Notes: generated by a model from the sequence alone, not told the origin. Shown: positions 24,721 to 34,683, numbered from the stretch's first letter. The stretch: DNA of 64,000 bases from Ostrinia nubilalis (GCF_963855985.1 NC_087110.1:9229001-9293000), one strand, 5' to 3'. Numbers and translations are program-made.

Positions 24721-27658
24721 GTCGCAAAATAGCCTCTATTACAACGAAATAAGACCTCACAGGGTTTATCTTGACGTGCTGGCAACTGTACAATAAAAGC
24801 CTCTGCTATATGACCACTAATTGGCAAGGATTCAAAAGAGTTTGCCAATCGTCGGAGTATGATATCATCAAAGTAAAAAGGTCTGGAATTGTGTACACTC
24901 AGCGTCGTGCCACCCAAAGTAGCCAAAAAGTTCGCAGCACGTCTTTGGTTGTCAACTTTTTGGCCACTTTTGGTGTGACGATATTGTCGCTGACTGTACA
25001 TGCCTGCAGGGAATATGGAGACAGATGCACATGATCATACACTTTATCACTGTGTGTGAGTCATGGGACTTAATTTAGAGGCGCTCAGGCGCCACAGCGA
25101 GACACCAAACAAAAAATGACGAGCGTACAATGTACTTACATCCATTAGTACCCAAACAATGGATAAATCTCGAGCATTATGGGGGCTAACTAAACTCCAA
25201 AAAACCTTTGAAGCGTAGTGTCGGAGTAAAGTCATGACCATGTCGATATTCAAATGTTCGCGCAAGTTTTCTAACAAGATTAGCTACTGATGTCATATTA
25301 GGGCACATGATAGAGTAGTCCAGCGTAGCCCTCTTATTGCGGACTAAAGGAACTTGTGGTAGTTATTATTGTAGCCAAAAGTGGCTTGCGAGGAGTATCA
25401 TCATAATTTTCAGTCATAGGACGTTCACTGCAACATAGGCCTCCCCCAATGATTTCCACAATGGCCGGTTGGTGGCGGCCTGCATCCAGCGCCTTCCCGC
25501 TACCTTTATGAGGTCGTCGGTTCATCTTGGGAGTAGTAGTTCAAATGGTGTCGGAGTAAGGTAATGTCGAAGTAATTTTGCCCGTTTGCCTACGTTCAGT
25601 TTTTGAGCCTTTACCTCAAAAAAAAGTCATACAGGCAGAAGCTCAAGTCCAGTATTGCAAAATGGAAATTCATTTAATCGGTAAACAGGCATTTTTACGG
25701 TAACGAACCGTAGCAACCACTTATAATCCCATCAGGCAAACATGTTTACGGTGTTTTCGTAATCTACCCTCCAAATCTTGGCCTACATCAGCTGAATTTT
25801 CATTGCTAACAACCTTGAAAGCTTATCGTCGAATCCTTGATGGATTTACACATTTAAAGCGTTAAATGTAATCTTAACAACTTTATTGGAGTAAATGGGA
25901 TTACCCACTGAGTTTGGTGGCACCTTAAAGTTTATGAGGATGGATCGATGTATTCCACTTTCACGCAAAAACTACTGAGATAGATAAAAGTGGGAGATTT
26001 GTGTGAAACTTCGATGGCAACTTTCGTCCAGCAGTGGACTGTTAGGGCTTACTCTTAATAAAAAATCTCTCGGGAGCCAGACAAAGGAATTCATGGAATT
26101 CTGATCAAACATATCCTGCCTGAGACTAGTATTGTAATATTAGCAAATATAAAAGAACTCTTTATAGTAAAAGTGATTGACGATTCTGATAGAAGTTTGC
26201 TTTTATCTTCAGCTTGATCCATCACCTTCCATGAAGTGATATGCAAGCCATGAGCTTTTTTCTAAAAAAGGTATAAAAATTCTTTATATTGATCTGATCT
26301 GTGCTCTTCTAAATGTACCTCTCTTACATTATAAGATAAAGTAACTTAATAATAAACTACCTATGTTTTTATGAGAATAAAGATTATTTTAACCGAAAGA
26401 ACTTTAAAGTCAAACAACAGTCAATGACCTAAATATTTCATGCAAGTTTGTTCTGTTCACGGCACATTACTCATGCTACGAAACAAGCCCATTACCAGCT
26501 AAGGCATTCAACGTGCCATAACCACAGAAGCGGAGCAACGTTCTTTTAACGTCAAATCAATACATCTTGGCATTTACGTTTCATGTGGACCATAAATAAG
26601 TAAGGAGGCACCTGTGTAGGAATGAGAACAAACGTGGAGTTGGGTGATTGTATCATAAATTGGATTTTTGATATGAATTTCTGATGGGTATGATGTAGAA
26701 AAGAATTATAGGAAAAAAATCGAGAAGTTAGAAGTCTAAAGTGGTCCTTGTGAAATAAATAAATAAATAATAATAATAAATAAAAGTTTATTTAACAACT
26801 AATAAGAAATTAATTAGTGTATTTGAGACAAAATAAAAGACTAATTTCCAGTCTTTTCTAAAGTATCTATAATTGGCATCTTAATCCAGTTTTTTTACCT
26901 TTATTTAGAATACCAGGCTTAGTGGATAATTCACTTTCCAAGTATAACAATCAGTAACTTGAACTTTGCCCACTGCATAAACAAGGCACTTAAAAATATC
27001 AATAAATATTTACTGCATGTTGTGAAAGATAACATTAATTTGTAAGCAAATGGGTGTGTAGACTTATTAAAATAAGCTATAGGTTTACTCAAATAGTAGA
27101 AGCTTCTTTTCATTTAGTAAGATTAAAGACATATTATTTATTTTCTGGGTAAATTAAAGACATCTGAAAATAATATGCAATGTGGAGCACTTTTAAATGT
27201 ACTTGGAATCCAATGTTTTAAGTTGTTTACTTACCTGATAAAACTTTCAGAAGTCAACTTAATCCAACGAAGGAAGACTAATTTACATTTATAAACACAG
27301 TTTACTGCGCCAAATTGACCACTTTCGTCCACTGTAATCGTCCGAGATAAAGCGGTAATTTTCTTTATTTATTTACAGAGAATTTTGAAGACTAAACATG
27401 CAGCGCGTTTGCGTAGTTCAATCGATACAGCAGGCACCAACTCGAGGCAAGACTGACTGCGAACTGCGACTGCGAGCGATGCGACAAAATCGATAAGCCG
27501 CCCGCAGGCCGCATCAGAATCAACAAGTATTTATTCATAAACAAAAAACTCACGTTGCCGCTCGCCTCCGCCGGCGTAAGCCCCAGCATAATTTTCTCCT
27601 TCTCAATCTCAAGTCTTTTCACTGCAATTAGCCTTTCTAAATCCACCGTCGATAACAT
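19034..27658 (-). CDS. Unrecognised small three-exon gene, 131 aa
   Basis: Three minus-strand exons join in phase 0. Exon 1 is 27554-27658, beginning MLSTVDLERLIAVKRLEIEK and ending before a GTGAGT donor. Exon 2 is 21288-21452, after a pyrimidine-rich ACAG-type acceptor and before GTAAGT; it holds ALGENNATAAQEKKEDSAPE and ends PPDLDRYIR. Exon 3 is 19034-19159, beginning ERVGVGPRQFDIMRTRNSQN and ending at a TAG stop. The N-terminus looks helical and charged, and the middle is acidic and low-complexity. I do not recognise the family. The introns hold SINEs, repeat B and a 1.6-kb LINE. Exons 1 and 2 look convincing; exon 3 is less certain, since it has no polyadenylation signal until about 18692, and a further exon could exist. 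Confidence 0.5.
20537..20750 (+). repeat. SINE family A (degenerate)
   Basis: Begins AACCGCCTCTGTGGTTTAGT and includes the B-box-like GGGTTTGATTCC and the GATCATCACTTTCCATCAGG core. Internal deletions shorten it. Confidence 0.7.
20992..21238 (+). repeat. Interspersed repeat family B, longer copy
   Basis: Nearly the same as 15240-15475 over its whole length. It lies just downstream of exon 2 of the unrecognised gene. Confidence 0.65.
21502..21812 (+). repeat. SINE family A, near full length
   Basis: The tRNA-like head is preserved (TAGTGGTAAAACC, CTGCTTCAGACGCAG, GGTTCGAATCC). The body and the core follow, with a short A-rich end at about 21812. A small deletion removes part of the TAAGATAGCC block. 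Confidence 0.8.
21815..22080. repeat. Dispersed repeat family C
   Basis: Shared with 39003-39258: TGGACATCACAAAAGACAAA, GAAGAGAAAGTAAACTGA, CCACCCTGTCGCACAGCGAT and CAGTGTGCCCCATGCCGAGT. This copy has an extra TTATTGCAATGGACATCAC duplication. It is probably a LINE 3' end in reverse; the class is not proven. Confidence 0.6.
22085..23135. other. No gene seen
   Basis: Intronic DNA of the unrecognised minus-strand gene. Short open frames here have no domain. Confidence 0.45.
23140..24716 (+). mobile_element. 5'-truncated jockey/CR1-type LINE with pure poly(A) tail
   Basis: The element keeps the C-terminal two thirds of the reverse transcriptase and its 3' UTR, with a (CA)n tract near 24400. It ends in about 28 uninterrupted A residues at 24687-24716. 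The 5' end is truncated near 23140. I found no clear target duplication. Confidence 0.75.
23153..24388 (+). CDS. Partial LINE reverse transcriptase, 411 codons
   Basis: The frame carries reverse transcriptase motifs in order: GIFLDLCKAFDTVS (motif A, first catalytic Asp) near residue 43, FGVPQGSVLGPTLFLIYVND (motif B) near residue 92, and TYADDTVLLVHG (motif C, the YADD pair) near residue 124. Then follow RYLGVLID and a thumb-like region with RPHIESVVSRARK. The endonuclease, fingers and N-terminal domains are missing, so it cannot move by itself. The remaining frame has no stop, which with the intact poly(A) tail points to a fairly recent insertion. The clade (jockey, CR1 or related) was not resolved. 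It lies in an intron, antisense to the unrecognised gene. Confidence 0.8.
   Translation: MLHLFHSTSNVQTAHQTIHFIIKNYDKKLKTVGIFLDLCKAFDTVSVPILLSKLELIGVRGVALDMFHSYLSDRRQYVVVDGFKSKEEHVTFGVPQGSVLGPTLFLIYVNDLCNSSLQNCKIITYADDTVLLVHGRNWQEVCAFAESALSAVIKWLCANLLTLNVSKTKFIAFAPHTPSKPPDSFSIRAHSCAENPSSPCNCTYIERAYTMRYLGVLIDSAMTWRPHIESVVSRARKLIFVFKRLRPVADFQCLKVVYYALAQSILSYCISSWGGAAKTHLLRLERAQRAILKVLAGKPVRFPTSEVYSICKVLTIRQLFVLAVVLRKHSQLQFDPTIMALRRQYHVCIIEPRRTTLASSHFYHISSMLYNKLNKKINIYPLPSYKCKLKCIELLCSLSYEETETLIKQSF
24720..25395. other. No gene seen
   Basis: Intronic DNA of the unrecognised gene. A stretch just after the LINE tail resembles 48855-48885 over about 28 bp, but I cannot define a repeat. Confidence 0.4.
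25398..25532 (-). mobile_element. RTE-like LINE 3' end (reverse)
   Basis: TTTCAGTCATAGGACGTTC, ACATAGGCCTCCCCCAATG and GCCTTCCCGCTACC are the complement of the (ATG)n-tailed RTE subfamily. Confidence 0.65.
25540..27550. other. No gene seen; one SINE scrap
   Basis: Intronic DNA of the unrecognised gene. Positions 26208-26265 hold a degenerate SINE family A core. The rest is AT-rich without supported features. Confidence 0.45.
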
Positions 27659-27995
27659 TGTGATCGTGAAACAATACGATTACGAAAGTGAAACTTGGAA
27701 GCGCGGGAAATTTGCTGCCGGCTTCAGCAGAACGTTGCGGTTGATAGAAATTATTTTTGATATAGTACTGCGTTATGTCTATACAATTTTTTTCTGATTG
27801 GTGTTTTAATTCATAAATAATTAATGATAAATGAATTTAAACAGAATGTAAACAAGACCACCGGTTAACTTTAAAATTTTTGACATCAACTTTGACATAG
27901 CGTCATGTCAGTGTCACTGTCAAGTTTTTTTTCTACAAGTCTGTATCATGGATTGGCGCAAGATCATTTCCCTAATTCTCCTCAAGGAGCGCACG

Positions 27996-28209
27996 CAACT
28001 GATGAACTGAAAAGTTGAGGTGATGAACCACTGACACCACTGTAATTTTAATACAGAATACACAACAGTAAACAGATACAAATCTTTGCTTGTGTGATGG
28101 CTCAACTGATGAACTGAAAAGTTGAGGTGATGAACCACTGACACCACTGTAATTTTAATACAGAATACACAACAGTAAACAGATACAAATCTTTGCTTGT
28201 GTGATGGCT
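27996..28209. repeat. Tandem duplication, 107-bp unit x 2
   Basis: The unit starts CAACTGATGAACTGAAAAGT at 27996 and again at 28103. The two copies look identical by eye. It lies between the divergent starts of the unrecognised gene and APRT. Confidence 0.85.
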
Positions 28210-28701
28210 TCGATTCTCGTTGCGCAACTACCAATAATTTTATCATCATTAATGGTACATACATGTATTACATTGTAATTAATTATTTCTAAAGGGAAAC
28301 CTTATATAGTTTATTTTATGATTAATTATTTCTAAAGGGAATGTAGGGGAATATGGGGAAGGTACTCAACCTCTGTAATCTTTAGACTTAAAAGACTTGT
28401 ACCCAGAGCCAGAGCTGTAAAACATCACCACTTAAAAAAATGTGTTATCAGTGAACAGTGACAGTGACATTGACAGATACTATCAGTGGCTTTCTGCAGC
28501 TGGTTTTCCTCTATTTTATCGGAAAACTTTTCGTTTGAAAAAGTGCGGTTCCTTCAGGTTTATAAAACTTTCCATAATGCTTAACAATAACATTTTATTA
28601 ATGTGCTTCTTTACTTACAAAGATTTATCATTTTGTAGGCTCAAGTAGGTACAAAAGGTTTATTTTTTATATTTTGTAGAATCGCAGGCTCGCAGCTAAG
28701 A

Positions 28702-31700
28702 ATGGATTCAGAATATGAAAAGAAAATAGCTGAGCTTAAAAGTAAAATAAAGAGTTTTCCTGACTTTCCTAAAAAAGGAATATTATTTTGGTAAGTATGC
28801 AATATTTTCCTCATGTAAACATAACCTTGTAAAAATAACAGATTTTTATTAAAATGTATAAGTCACGTGCTTTATTCGAAGGAATCAATAGATCCCGCAC
28901 GGGAAGCGCTGGACGCAGGCCGCTACCAATCGATCAACATGGAAAGCATTAGGGGAGGCCTATTTTCAGCAGTGGACGTCCTATGGCTGAAATGATGATG
29001 ATGATGAATAGATCCCGTGTGAGATGAATGAAAAATCTGTAGTTGGAGCCAGACAATCATTTTTAATATTTAATCATTATAACTTTCTTTGAGTTATTCG
29101 TCATCTCGCACCTCTAAAGATGCTAGTTGGCACCTTCTGTGGGTTGTTCGTCATCTTACTGATTAAAATACTACAGTCAAATTATAAGGTTATCACTGGG
29201 TTATCATAAAGTTTTCAAGGGTTCATTATGTTTAACAATGTTATCTATAAACTACAAACAAGACACTATCAATTAACTATAACAAGTACTAACAAGTGTG
29301 TACATAATATGTCAACGTGAAATTGTGAACTCTGTCAGTTTATAATATAACGCGTTAGATTGTAAACTAACAGTGGGTTAGGTTACGTTACATTGTAATT
29401 TAACTACGTCAGATTATAATCTGACGGAATTCACAATTTTACGGTGACACATATAAAACTTGTATTATAAATTTTCAGGGACATATTCTCAGCAATCTCA
29501 GACGGCCAAACCGCCAAACTGCTCCAGAACTTACTCGTACAAACCGTCAAAGCGAAATTCCCACAAGTGGAAGCCATCATCGGTCTGGAGTCCCGAGGCT
29601 TCCTGTTCTCATTTGCCCTGGCAGCAGAGCTGGGAGTAGGCTGCATACCGGTCAGGAAGAAAGGAAAGCTTCCTGGAGATGTTGCTTCGTATAAATATGA
29701 TTTGGAATATGGATCGGTTAGTATTCAAAACAATTATGTTAAGCGATGAATATTAAATATAAATTGACATTATGTGTCTCTACTCTCTATGTGCCGTGTG
29801 GGGACGGCCATAAAGAATACTCTTCCCCACCGCCAACAGGAGGCGTGTCGTAAGAGGCGACAAAATCCCTGCAGCACCGGACGGGCAGCAGCGTCTGCGT
29901 GCGAAACCTTATAAAAAACTGCGATCGCCAACCCGCCTGCCAAGCGTGGCGATTAAGGCAAATCCCCCCCATGGAGAGGAACAAAAAAACACGGCCCCTA
30001 GTCCCCGGCGGCCCCACTATCCCGGGCCACGGTAGCGGTCACGGTAACGGTGGGGCGAGGGGTGCTAAGAATCACCGGGTACCGACAGGCTACCAACCCC
30101 GACGACCTCTGGCCCTGGCAACATTTAACACTCGCACGCTGCGGACTGACGTGAGGCTCGCCGAACTCGAGGAAGAACTGAGCAGGTTGCGGTGGGATAT
30201 CGTAGGATTATGCGAAGTCCGAAGAGAGGGGGAGGACACCATAATCCTGAAATCCGGAAACCTGCTCTACTTCCGGGAGGGCGACCAGCAGTCCCAGGGT
30301 GGTGTCGGGTTTATCGTCCACAAGTCCCTTGTCAACAACGTGGTCCAGATCGAGAGTGTTTCGGCGAGGGTAGCGTACCTTATACTCAGAATCACCAAAC
30401 GGTATTCGCTGAAGGTCATACAGGTATACGCACCGACCACGGAACACCCCGACGACGAAGTGGAGACTATGTATGAGGATATTTCCAGAGCCATACATAG
30501 CTCCCGGTCCCATTTTACCGTTGTGATGGGGGACTTCAACGCGAAGCTGGGTAGACGAAGCGATAATGAGCTGAAAGTGGGGCAATTTGGGTATGGAGAG
30601 AGGAACGCACGTGGCCAACTGCTGGCTGGCTTTATGGAGAGGGAGGGCCTCTTTATGATGAACTCCTTCTTCAGGAAGCCAAAACAGCGAAAGTGGACAT
30701 GGCTGCATCCCAATGGCGCTATAAAAAATGAGATCGACTTCATCTTGTCGACGAAGAAGCATATATTCAATGATGTCTCTGTGATCAACTCGGTCAAAAC
30801 AGGAAGCGATCACCGAATGGTAAGAGGCACATTGAATATCAGACCCAAGCTCGAGAGGCGTCGACTGATGAAGTCTACGCTCCGCCCAGCGCCCATCCAA
30901 CTCCAAAACCCCGAAAGCTTTCAGCTCGAGTTGCAAAATCGTTTCGAATGCCTAGGAGACTGCGAAAATGTGGACGAATACAATGACAGGTTCGTGGAAA
31001 TTGTCCAAACGACTGGGTCTAAGTTCTTTAAAACCCGTCGTCCAAAAGGAACCAAAAAGATCTCTGACCTCACCAATAAACTTATGGAAGAGAGACGAAA
31101 CTTGGTTCTGCAGTCCTCTGAAGATGCTGCTCAGTATCGGCGTCTTAACAGACAGATCTCCAAGTCTTTGACTCGCGATCTACGCCAATTTAATACAGAT
31201 CGTATTAAAGAGGCGATTGAGCGTAACAAAGGCTCTAAAGTGTTCGCTAGGGATCTGTCTGTTGGCCAAAGTCAACTGACCAAGCTGAAGACCGAGGATG
31301 GCAGAGACATCTCGTCGGGGCCTGAGTTATTGGAAGAGGTTGAGAAGTTCTACGGACAATTATACACGAGTGTACGTACACCTGTCACAAATCTAGCCGA
31401 AGACCCAAGAGCTAGACTGACCCGACACTACACCGAAGATATCCCGGACGTCAGCCTGTACGAGATTAGAATGGCTCTCAAACAGCTGAAAAACAACAAG
31501 GCACCGGGTGATGATGGAATCACGGCTGAGCTTCTGAAAGCAGGCGGAACGCCGGTACTAAAGGCTCTTCAGAGGCTGTTCGATTCCGTCATACTTGAGG
31601 GAAAAACGCCTACGGCATGGCACAGAAGTGTGGTGATACTTTTTTTCAAAAAAGGCGACAAAACCTTGTTGAAAAATTATAGACCCATCTCACTTCTGAG

Positions 31701-33468
31701 CCATGTCTACAAGCTGTTTTCGAGAGTCATCACGAATCGTCTCGCACGCAGGTTCGACGACTTCCAGCCTCCCGAACAAGCCGGTTTCCGAAAAGGCTTT
31801 AGTACCATAGACCACATACATACGCTACGGCAGATTATACAGAAGACCGAGGAGTATAATCAGCCACTTTGTCTGGCGTTTGTGGACTATGAAAAAGCCT
31901 TCGACTCGATCGAGACCTGGGCAGTGCTACAGTCTCTCCAACGGTGCCAAATTGACTATAGATACATCGAAGCGCTGAAGGGCTTGTACGAAAACGCCAC
32001 AATGTCGGTCCGCCTCCAGGATCAGAACTCGAAACCTATCCAGTTGCAGCGAGGGGTGAGACAGGGAGATGTCATATCTCCGAAACTGTTCACCACCGCC
32101 CTGGAAGATGTTTTCAAGCTTCTGGACTGGAGCGGATTCGGCATAAATATCAACGGCGAGTATATCACACACCTTCGTTTCGCGGACGATATCGTAGTCA
32201 TGGCTGAGACCGTGGAGGACCTAAACACAATGCTCGATGGCCTCAGTAGAGCCTCTCAACAAGTGGGTCTTAAAATGAACATGGACAAGACAAAAATTAT
32301 GTCAAATGCCCGTGTTGTACCCACTCCTCTGAAGGTTGGAGACACTACACTCGAACTTGTTGACAATTATGTATACCTGGGACAAACAGTCCAGTTAGGT
32401 AGGTCCAACTTCGAGAAAGAGGTTAATCGTCGAATCCAACTCGGCTGGGCAGCGTTCGGGAAGCTTCGCGAAATTCTCACGTCCGAAATACCGCAGTGTC
32501 TCAAGACAAAAGTATTTGACCAGTGTGTGTTGCCAGTGATGGTGTATGGCTCTGAGACGTGGTCGCTTACTATGGGCCTCATAAGAAGGCTCAAGGTCAC
32601 CCAAAGAGCGATGGAGCGTGCTATGCTCGGAGTTTCCCTGCGTGATCGAATCAGAAATGAGGAGATCCGTAGGAGAACCAAAGTGACTGACATAGCCCGC
32701 AGAATCGCTAAAATCAAGTGGCAGTGGGCGGGGCACATAGCTCGAAGAGCTGATGGCCGCTGGGGCAGGAAAGTTCTTGAGTGGCGACCACGAGCTGGAA
32801 GACGTAGCGTGGGCAGGCCTCCCACTAGGTGGACCGACGATCTGGTAAAGGTCGCGGGAAGTACCTGGATGCAAGCGGCGCAGGACCGGTCTTTGTGGAA
32901 ATCCTTGGGGGAGGCCTTTGTCCAGCAGTGGACGTCTTTCGGCTGAAACGAACGAACGAACGAACTCTCTATGAATATTTAAAAGTAATTTTATGAATTA
33001 TACAGGTGGTTATGTGGTTTTGTAAGATTTTCCTGGAAAATTTGCATTCAATTTGTATTTCCTGTTATGAAGCAGTATTTTATAGGAAATAACAAAGCCT
33101 TTACATCTTTGTGATTCTGATTATCTGTATTATGATCTATTTAATTACTTTAATCTAGACTTAGATTGTTGTATCACTATACGTTCATTAAAATTAATAC
33201 ATAGTTTGTATGTAAAATAACCCACATTTGTCTATTTTTTCAGGATATATTAGAAATCCAGAAGAACACAATCCAACCCGGACTCAACTGCCTCATCGTA
33301 GACGATTTGATAGCCACTGGTGGCTCTCTGGCTGCTTCCATACATTTGCTCAAAACCTGTGGTGCCAACGTGATCGGCTGTTTGACAGTCATCGAACTGG
33401 AATCTTTGAACGGACGCAAGAACATTCCAGACGGTATACTGGTACATTCCTTGATTAAGTATGATTAG
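28702..33468 (+). CDS. Aprt: Adenine phosphoribosyltransferase (APRT), three exons
   Basis: APRT is the cytosolic purine-salvage enzyme that joins adenine and PRPP to give AMP. Coding exons are 28702-28790, 29479-29716 and 33244-33468, with phases that match and a product of 183 aa, the usual APRT length. The N-terminus reads KSFPDFPKKGILF, then GLESRGFLFSFALAAELG and RKKGKLPGDVASYKY. The PRPP-binding loop VDDLIATGGS is in exon 3, and VIELESLNGRKNIP precedes the end. The first ATG in this frame has an in-frame APRT-like N-terminus, so I chose it. The codon split by intron 1 is TG|G, giving Trp where most APRTs have Arg (FRDI). Intron 1 holds a short RTE copy and a MITE, and intron 2 holds a full-length sense RTE. 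AATAAA follows at 33636. Confidence 0.93.
28898..29006 (+). mobile_element. Short RTE insertion in APRT intron 1
   Basis: Contains GGAGGCCTATTTTCAGCAGT, GGACGTCC and an (ATG)n tail. The 11-bp duplication AATAGATCCCG flanks it at 28887-28897 and 29007-29017. It is a strongly 5'-truncated copy of the (ATG)n-tailed subfamily. Confidence 0.8.
29311..29448. mobile_element. MITE family D, copy 1
   Basis: Ends are GTCAACGTGAAATTGTGAAC and the imperfect complement TTCACAATTTTACGGTGAC. A second copy lies reversed at 49125-49260. Intron 1 of APRT. Confidence 0.65.
29792..32963 (+). mobile_element. Full-length RTE-type LINE in APRT intron 2
   Basis: The element runs from GTGCCGTGTGGGG at about 29792 to an (AACG)n tail ending at 32963. 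It is flanked by the perfect 10-bp repeat ACTCTCTATG at 29782-29791 and 32964-32973. One long open frame fills it, and the stop lies only about 17 bp before the end. Length (about 3.2 kb), a single endonuclease-RT frame, a very short 3' UTR and a microsatellite-like tail all fit the RTE clade. It has the same orientation as APRT. Confidence 0.9.
29971..32946 (+). CDS. RTE endonuclease-reverse transcriptase, 991 aa
   Basis: The polyprotein nicks target DNA and copies its own RNA there. After a basic Gly/Pro-rich N-terminus comes the apurinic-type endonuclease: LATFNTRTLR, the catalytic CEVRREGEDT segment, VVMGDFNAKLG, and SDHRMVRGTL with the catalytic Asp-His. The reverse transcriptase follows: NYRPISLLSHVYKLFSRVI, EQAGFRKGFSTIDHI, FVDYEKAFDS (motif A), GVRQGDVISPKLF (motif B) and LRFADDIVVMAE (motif C, FADD). 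The C-terminus carries [17 protein letters not shown] and ends VQQWTSFG. There is no stop or frameshift, and all catalytic residues I can check are present. The ATG at 29971 follows a C-rich stretch; the frame is open further upstream but only from a GTG. It is a good candidate for an active source copy. Confidence 0.92.
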   Translation: MERNKKTRPLVPGGPTIPGHGSGHGNGGARGAKNHRVPTGYQPRRPLALATFNTRTLRTDVRLAELEEELSRLRWDIVGLCEVRREGEDTIILKSGNLLYFREGDQQSQGGVGFIVHKSLVNNVVQIESVSARVAYLILRITKRYSLKVIQVYAPTTEHPDDEVETMYEDISRAIHSSRSHFTVVMGDFNAKLGRRSDNELKVGQFGYGERNARGQLLAGFMEREGLFMMNSFFRKPKQRKWTWLHPNGAIKNEIDFILSTKKHIFNDVSVINSVKTGSDHRMVRGTLNIRPKLERRRLMKSTLRPAPIQLQNPESFQLELQNRFECLGDCENVDEYNDRFVEIVQTTGSKFFKTRRPKGTKKISDLTNKLMEERRNLVLQSSEDAAQYRRLNRQISKSLTRDLRQFNTDRIKEAIERNKGSKVFARDLSVGQSQLTKLKTEDGRDISSGPELLEEVEKFYGQLYTSVRTPVTNLAEDPRARLTRHYTEDIPDVSLYEIRMALKQLKNNKAPGDDGITAELLKAGGTPVLKALQRLFDSVILEGKTPTAWHRSVVILFFKKGDKTLLKNYRPISLLSHVYKLFSRVITNRLARRFDDFQPPEQAGFRKGFSTIDHIHTLRQIIQKTEEYNQPLCLAFVDYEKAFDSIETWAVLQSLQRCQIDYRYIEALKGLYENATMSVRLQDQNSKPIQLQRGVRQGDVISPKLFTTALEDVFKLLDWSGFGININGEYITHLRFADDIVVMAETVEDLNTMLDGLSRASQQVGLKMNMDKTKIMSNARVVPTPLKVGDTTLELVDNYVYLGQTVQLGRSNFEKEVNRRIQLGWAAFGKLREILTSEIPQCLKTKVFDQCVLPVMVYGSETWSLTMGLIRRLKVTQRAMERAMLGVSLRDRIRNEEIRRRTKVTDIARRIAKIKWQWAGHIARRADGRWGRKVLEWRPRAGRRSVGRPPTRWTDDLVKVAGSTWMQAAQDRSLWKSLGEAFVQQWTSFG

Positions 33469-33635
33469 CTAGTCTAGATCTAAGCACAAAAATTCAAACA
33501 AAATGACATGAAACCAATTAATTTGTAAATTGACTGAGAAGTCTTCTCTGAGATCATTAAGCGAAGTGATTTTACTCAAAAGCAAGAGCCCCAATGATTT
33601 ATGAATGTTTTATGGCCATATTCAGTGAAAAATCT

Positions 33636-33641
33636 AATAAA
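33636..33641 (+). terminator. APRT polyadenylation signal AATAAA
   Basis: Canonical hexamer about 170 bp after the APRT stop codon. Confidence 0.6.
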
Positions 33642-33700
33642 TAAGCAATATCAAATAACTTTATATAAAGTTGGAAAAAAATATTAATTAATTCAACTAG

Positions 33701-33825
33701 GCCTGTAGGCCTAGGATGCGCGCCGCGATAAGCGTTTATCACGCCATTTTATCGATTTTACGTGATAAGCCCATACATTTGTCGTATCAAACATCGATAA
33801 GATTTTATCACGGCGCGCATCCTAG
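33701..33825. mobile_element. Palindromic MITE family E, copy 1
   Basis: Inverted ends CTAGGATGCGCGCCG and CGGCGCGCATCCTAG enclose TTATC/GATAA-rich arms. Copy 2 is at 53585-53699. The outermost CCTGTAGGC block is missing on the right, where another MITE abuts. Confidence 0.7.
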
Positions 33826-34014
33826 CCCGGCTGATTTCCACCAAAGCGGAGCGGAGCAGAGAAGTGTGTTAAATAACCAATCAGGTTTCATTATTCACTC
33901 CACTTCTCGTCTCCGTTCCGCACAGCTCCGCTCTTCCTATGCTGTCAAATTGTATAGAAAATGTTAACGGCTTGGCACTTCTCCGCTTTGCTCCGCTTTG
34001 GTTGAAACCGGGCC
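33826..34014. mobile_element. Foldback MITE, about 190 bp
   Basis: CCAAAGCGGAGCGGAG at the left and CTCCGCTTTGGTTG at the right are inverted, as are AGAGAAGTG and CACTTCTC. It directly abuts the family E MITE. Confidence 0.65.
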
Positions 34015-34059
34015 TTAAAGACCAAAGATCTGGCTATAGTAAAAAAGGATTATTATTAT

Positions 34060-34177
34060 CTATACTTATAATAAATCTGTAGAGAGGTCAATTCTGTACA
34101 TGAAATATATTTTCAAAATAACTATCAGAGGGTGATTAGTGATCGATACTGATGCCAAAAATGCTATCAGTAAAATT

Positions 34178-34223
<46 letters not shown>

Positions 34224-34683
34224 TGTTCCTTATAGAAACAAAAACTACTTGACGGATTTTAACGAAACTTGGTACAATTATTCTTCATACTCCTGGGCAG
34301 GTTATAGTATACTTAGGAATTCCCACGGGAGCAGGAATTAGCGGGAAAATCCTTTTATATGAAAAGTCTAAACCGCTTAAGTTAGACGCTTGAAATTTGG
34401 CATGTAGGTACCTTAATAAACTATAAGCTTAGTTACAACAAGGAATTCCCGAAATTCCCACGGAATCGGTAATTAGCGGGAAAATCCTTTTGTATGAAAA
34501 ATCTAAACCGCTTAAGTTAAGACGCTTGAAATTTGGCATGCAGGTAACAGGATATTGCAAAATTCCCACGGGAACGGGAGTTAGCGGGAAAAAACATTTG
34601 TATGAAAAAATCTAAACCGCGTAAGATAGATTAAGGGGGTAAAACGGGATCCACGCGTACGAAGTCGCGGGCGGCCGCTAGTT
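34060..34683 (+). mobile_element. Helitron-like non-autonomous element with (GTCT)n
   Basis: The left part has TATCTATACTTATAATAAA. A (GTCT)n microsatellite spans 34181-34218, then two to three related blocks around TTAGCGGGAAAATCC follow. The end is GATCCACGCGTACGAAGTCG and GGGCGGCCGCTAGT. The last blocks recur at 55912 and 58842. This fits Lep1-type Helitrons ending in CTAG. It has no coding capacity. Confidence 0.55.

Noticed and set aside
30208..30936. 242-codon frame on the minus strand
   Set aside because: It lies wholly opposite the RTE endonuclease and has no domain. The same holds for the minus-strand frames at 30267-30797, 32367-32825 and 32395-32874.
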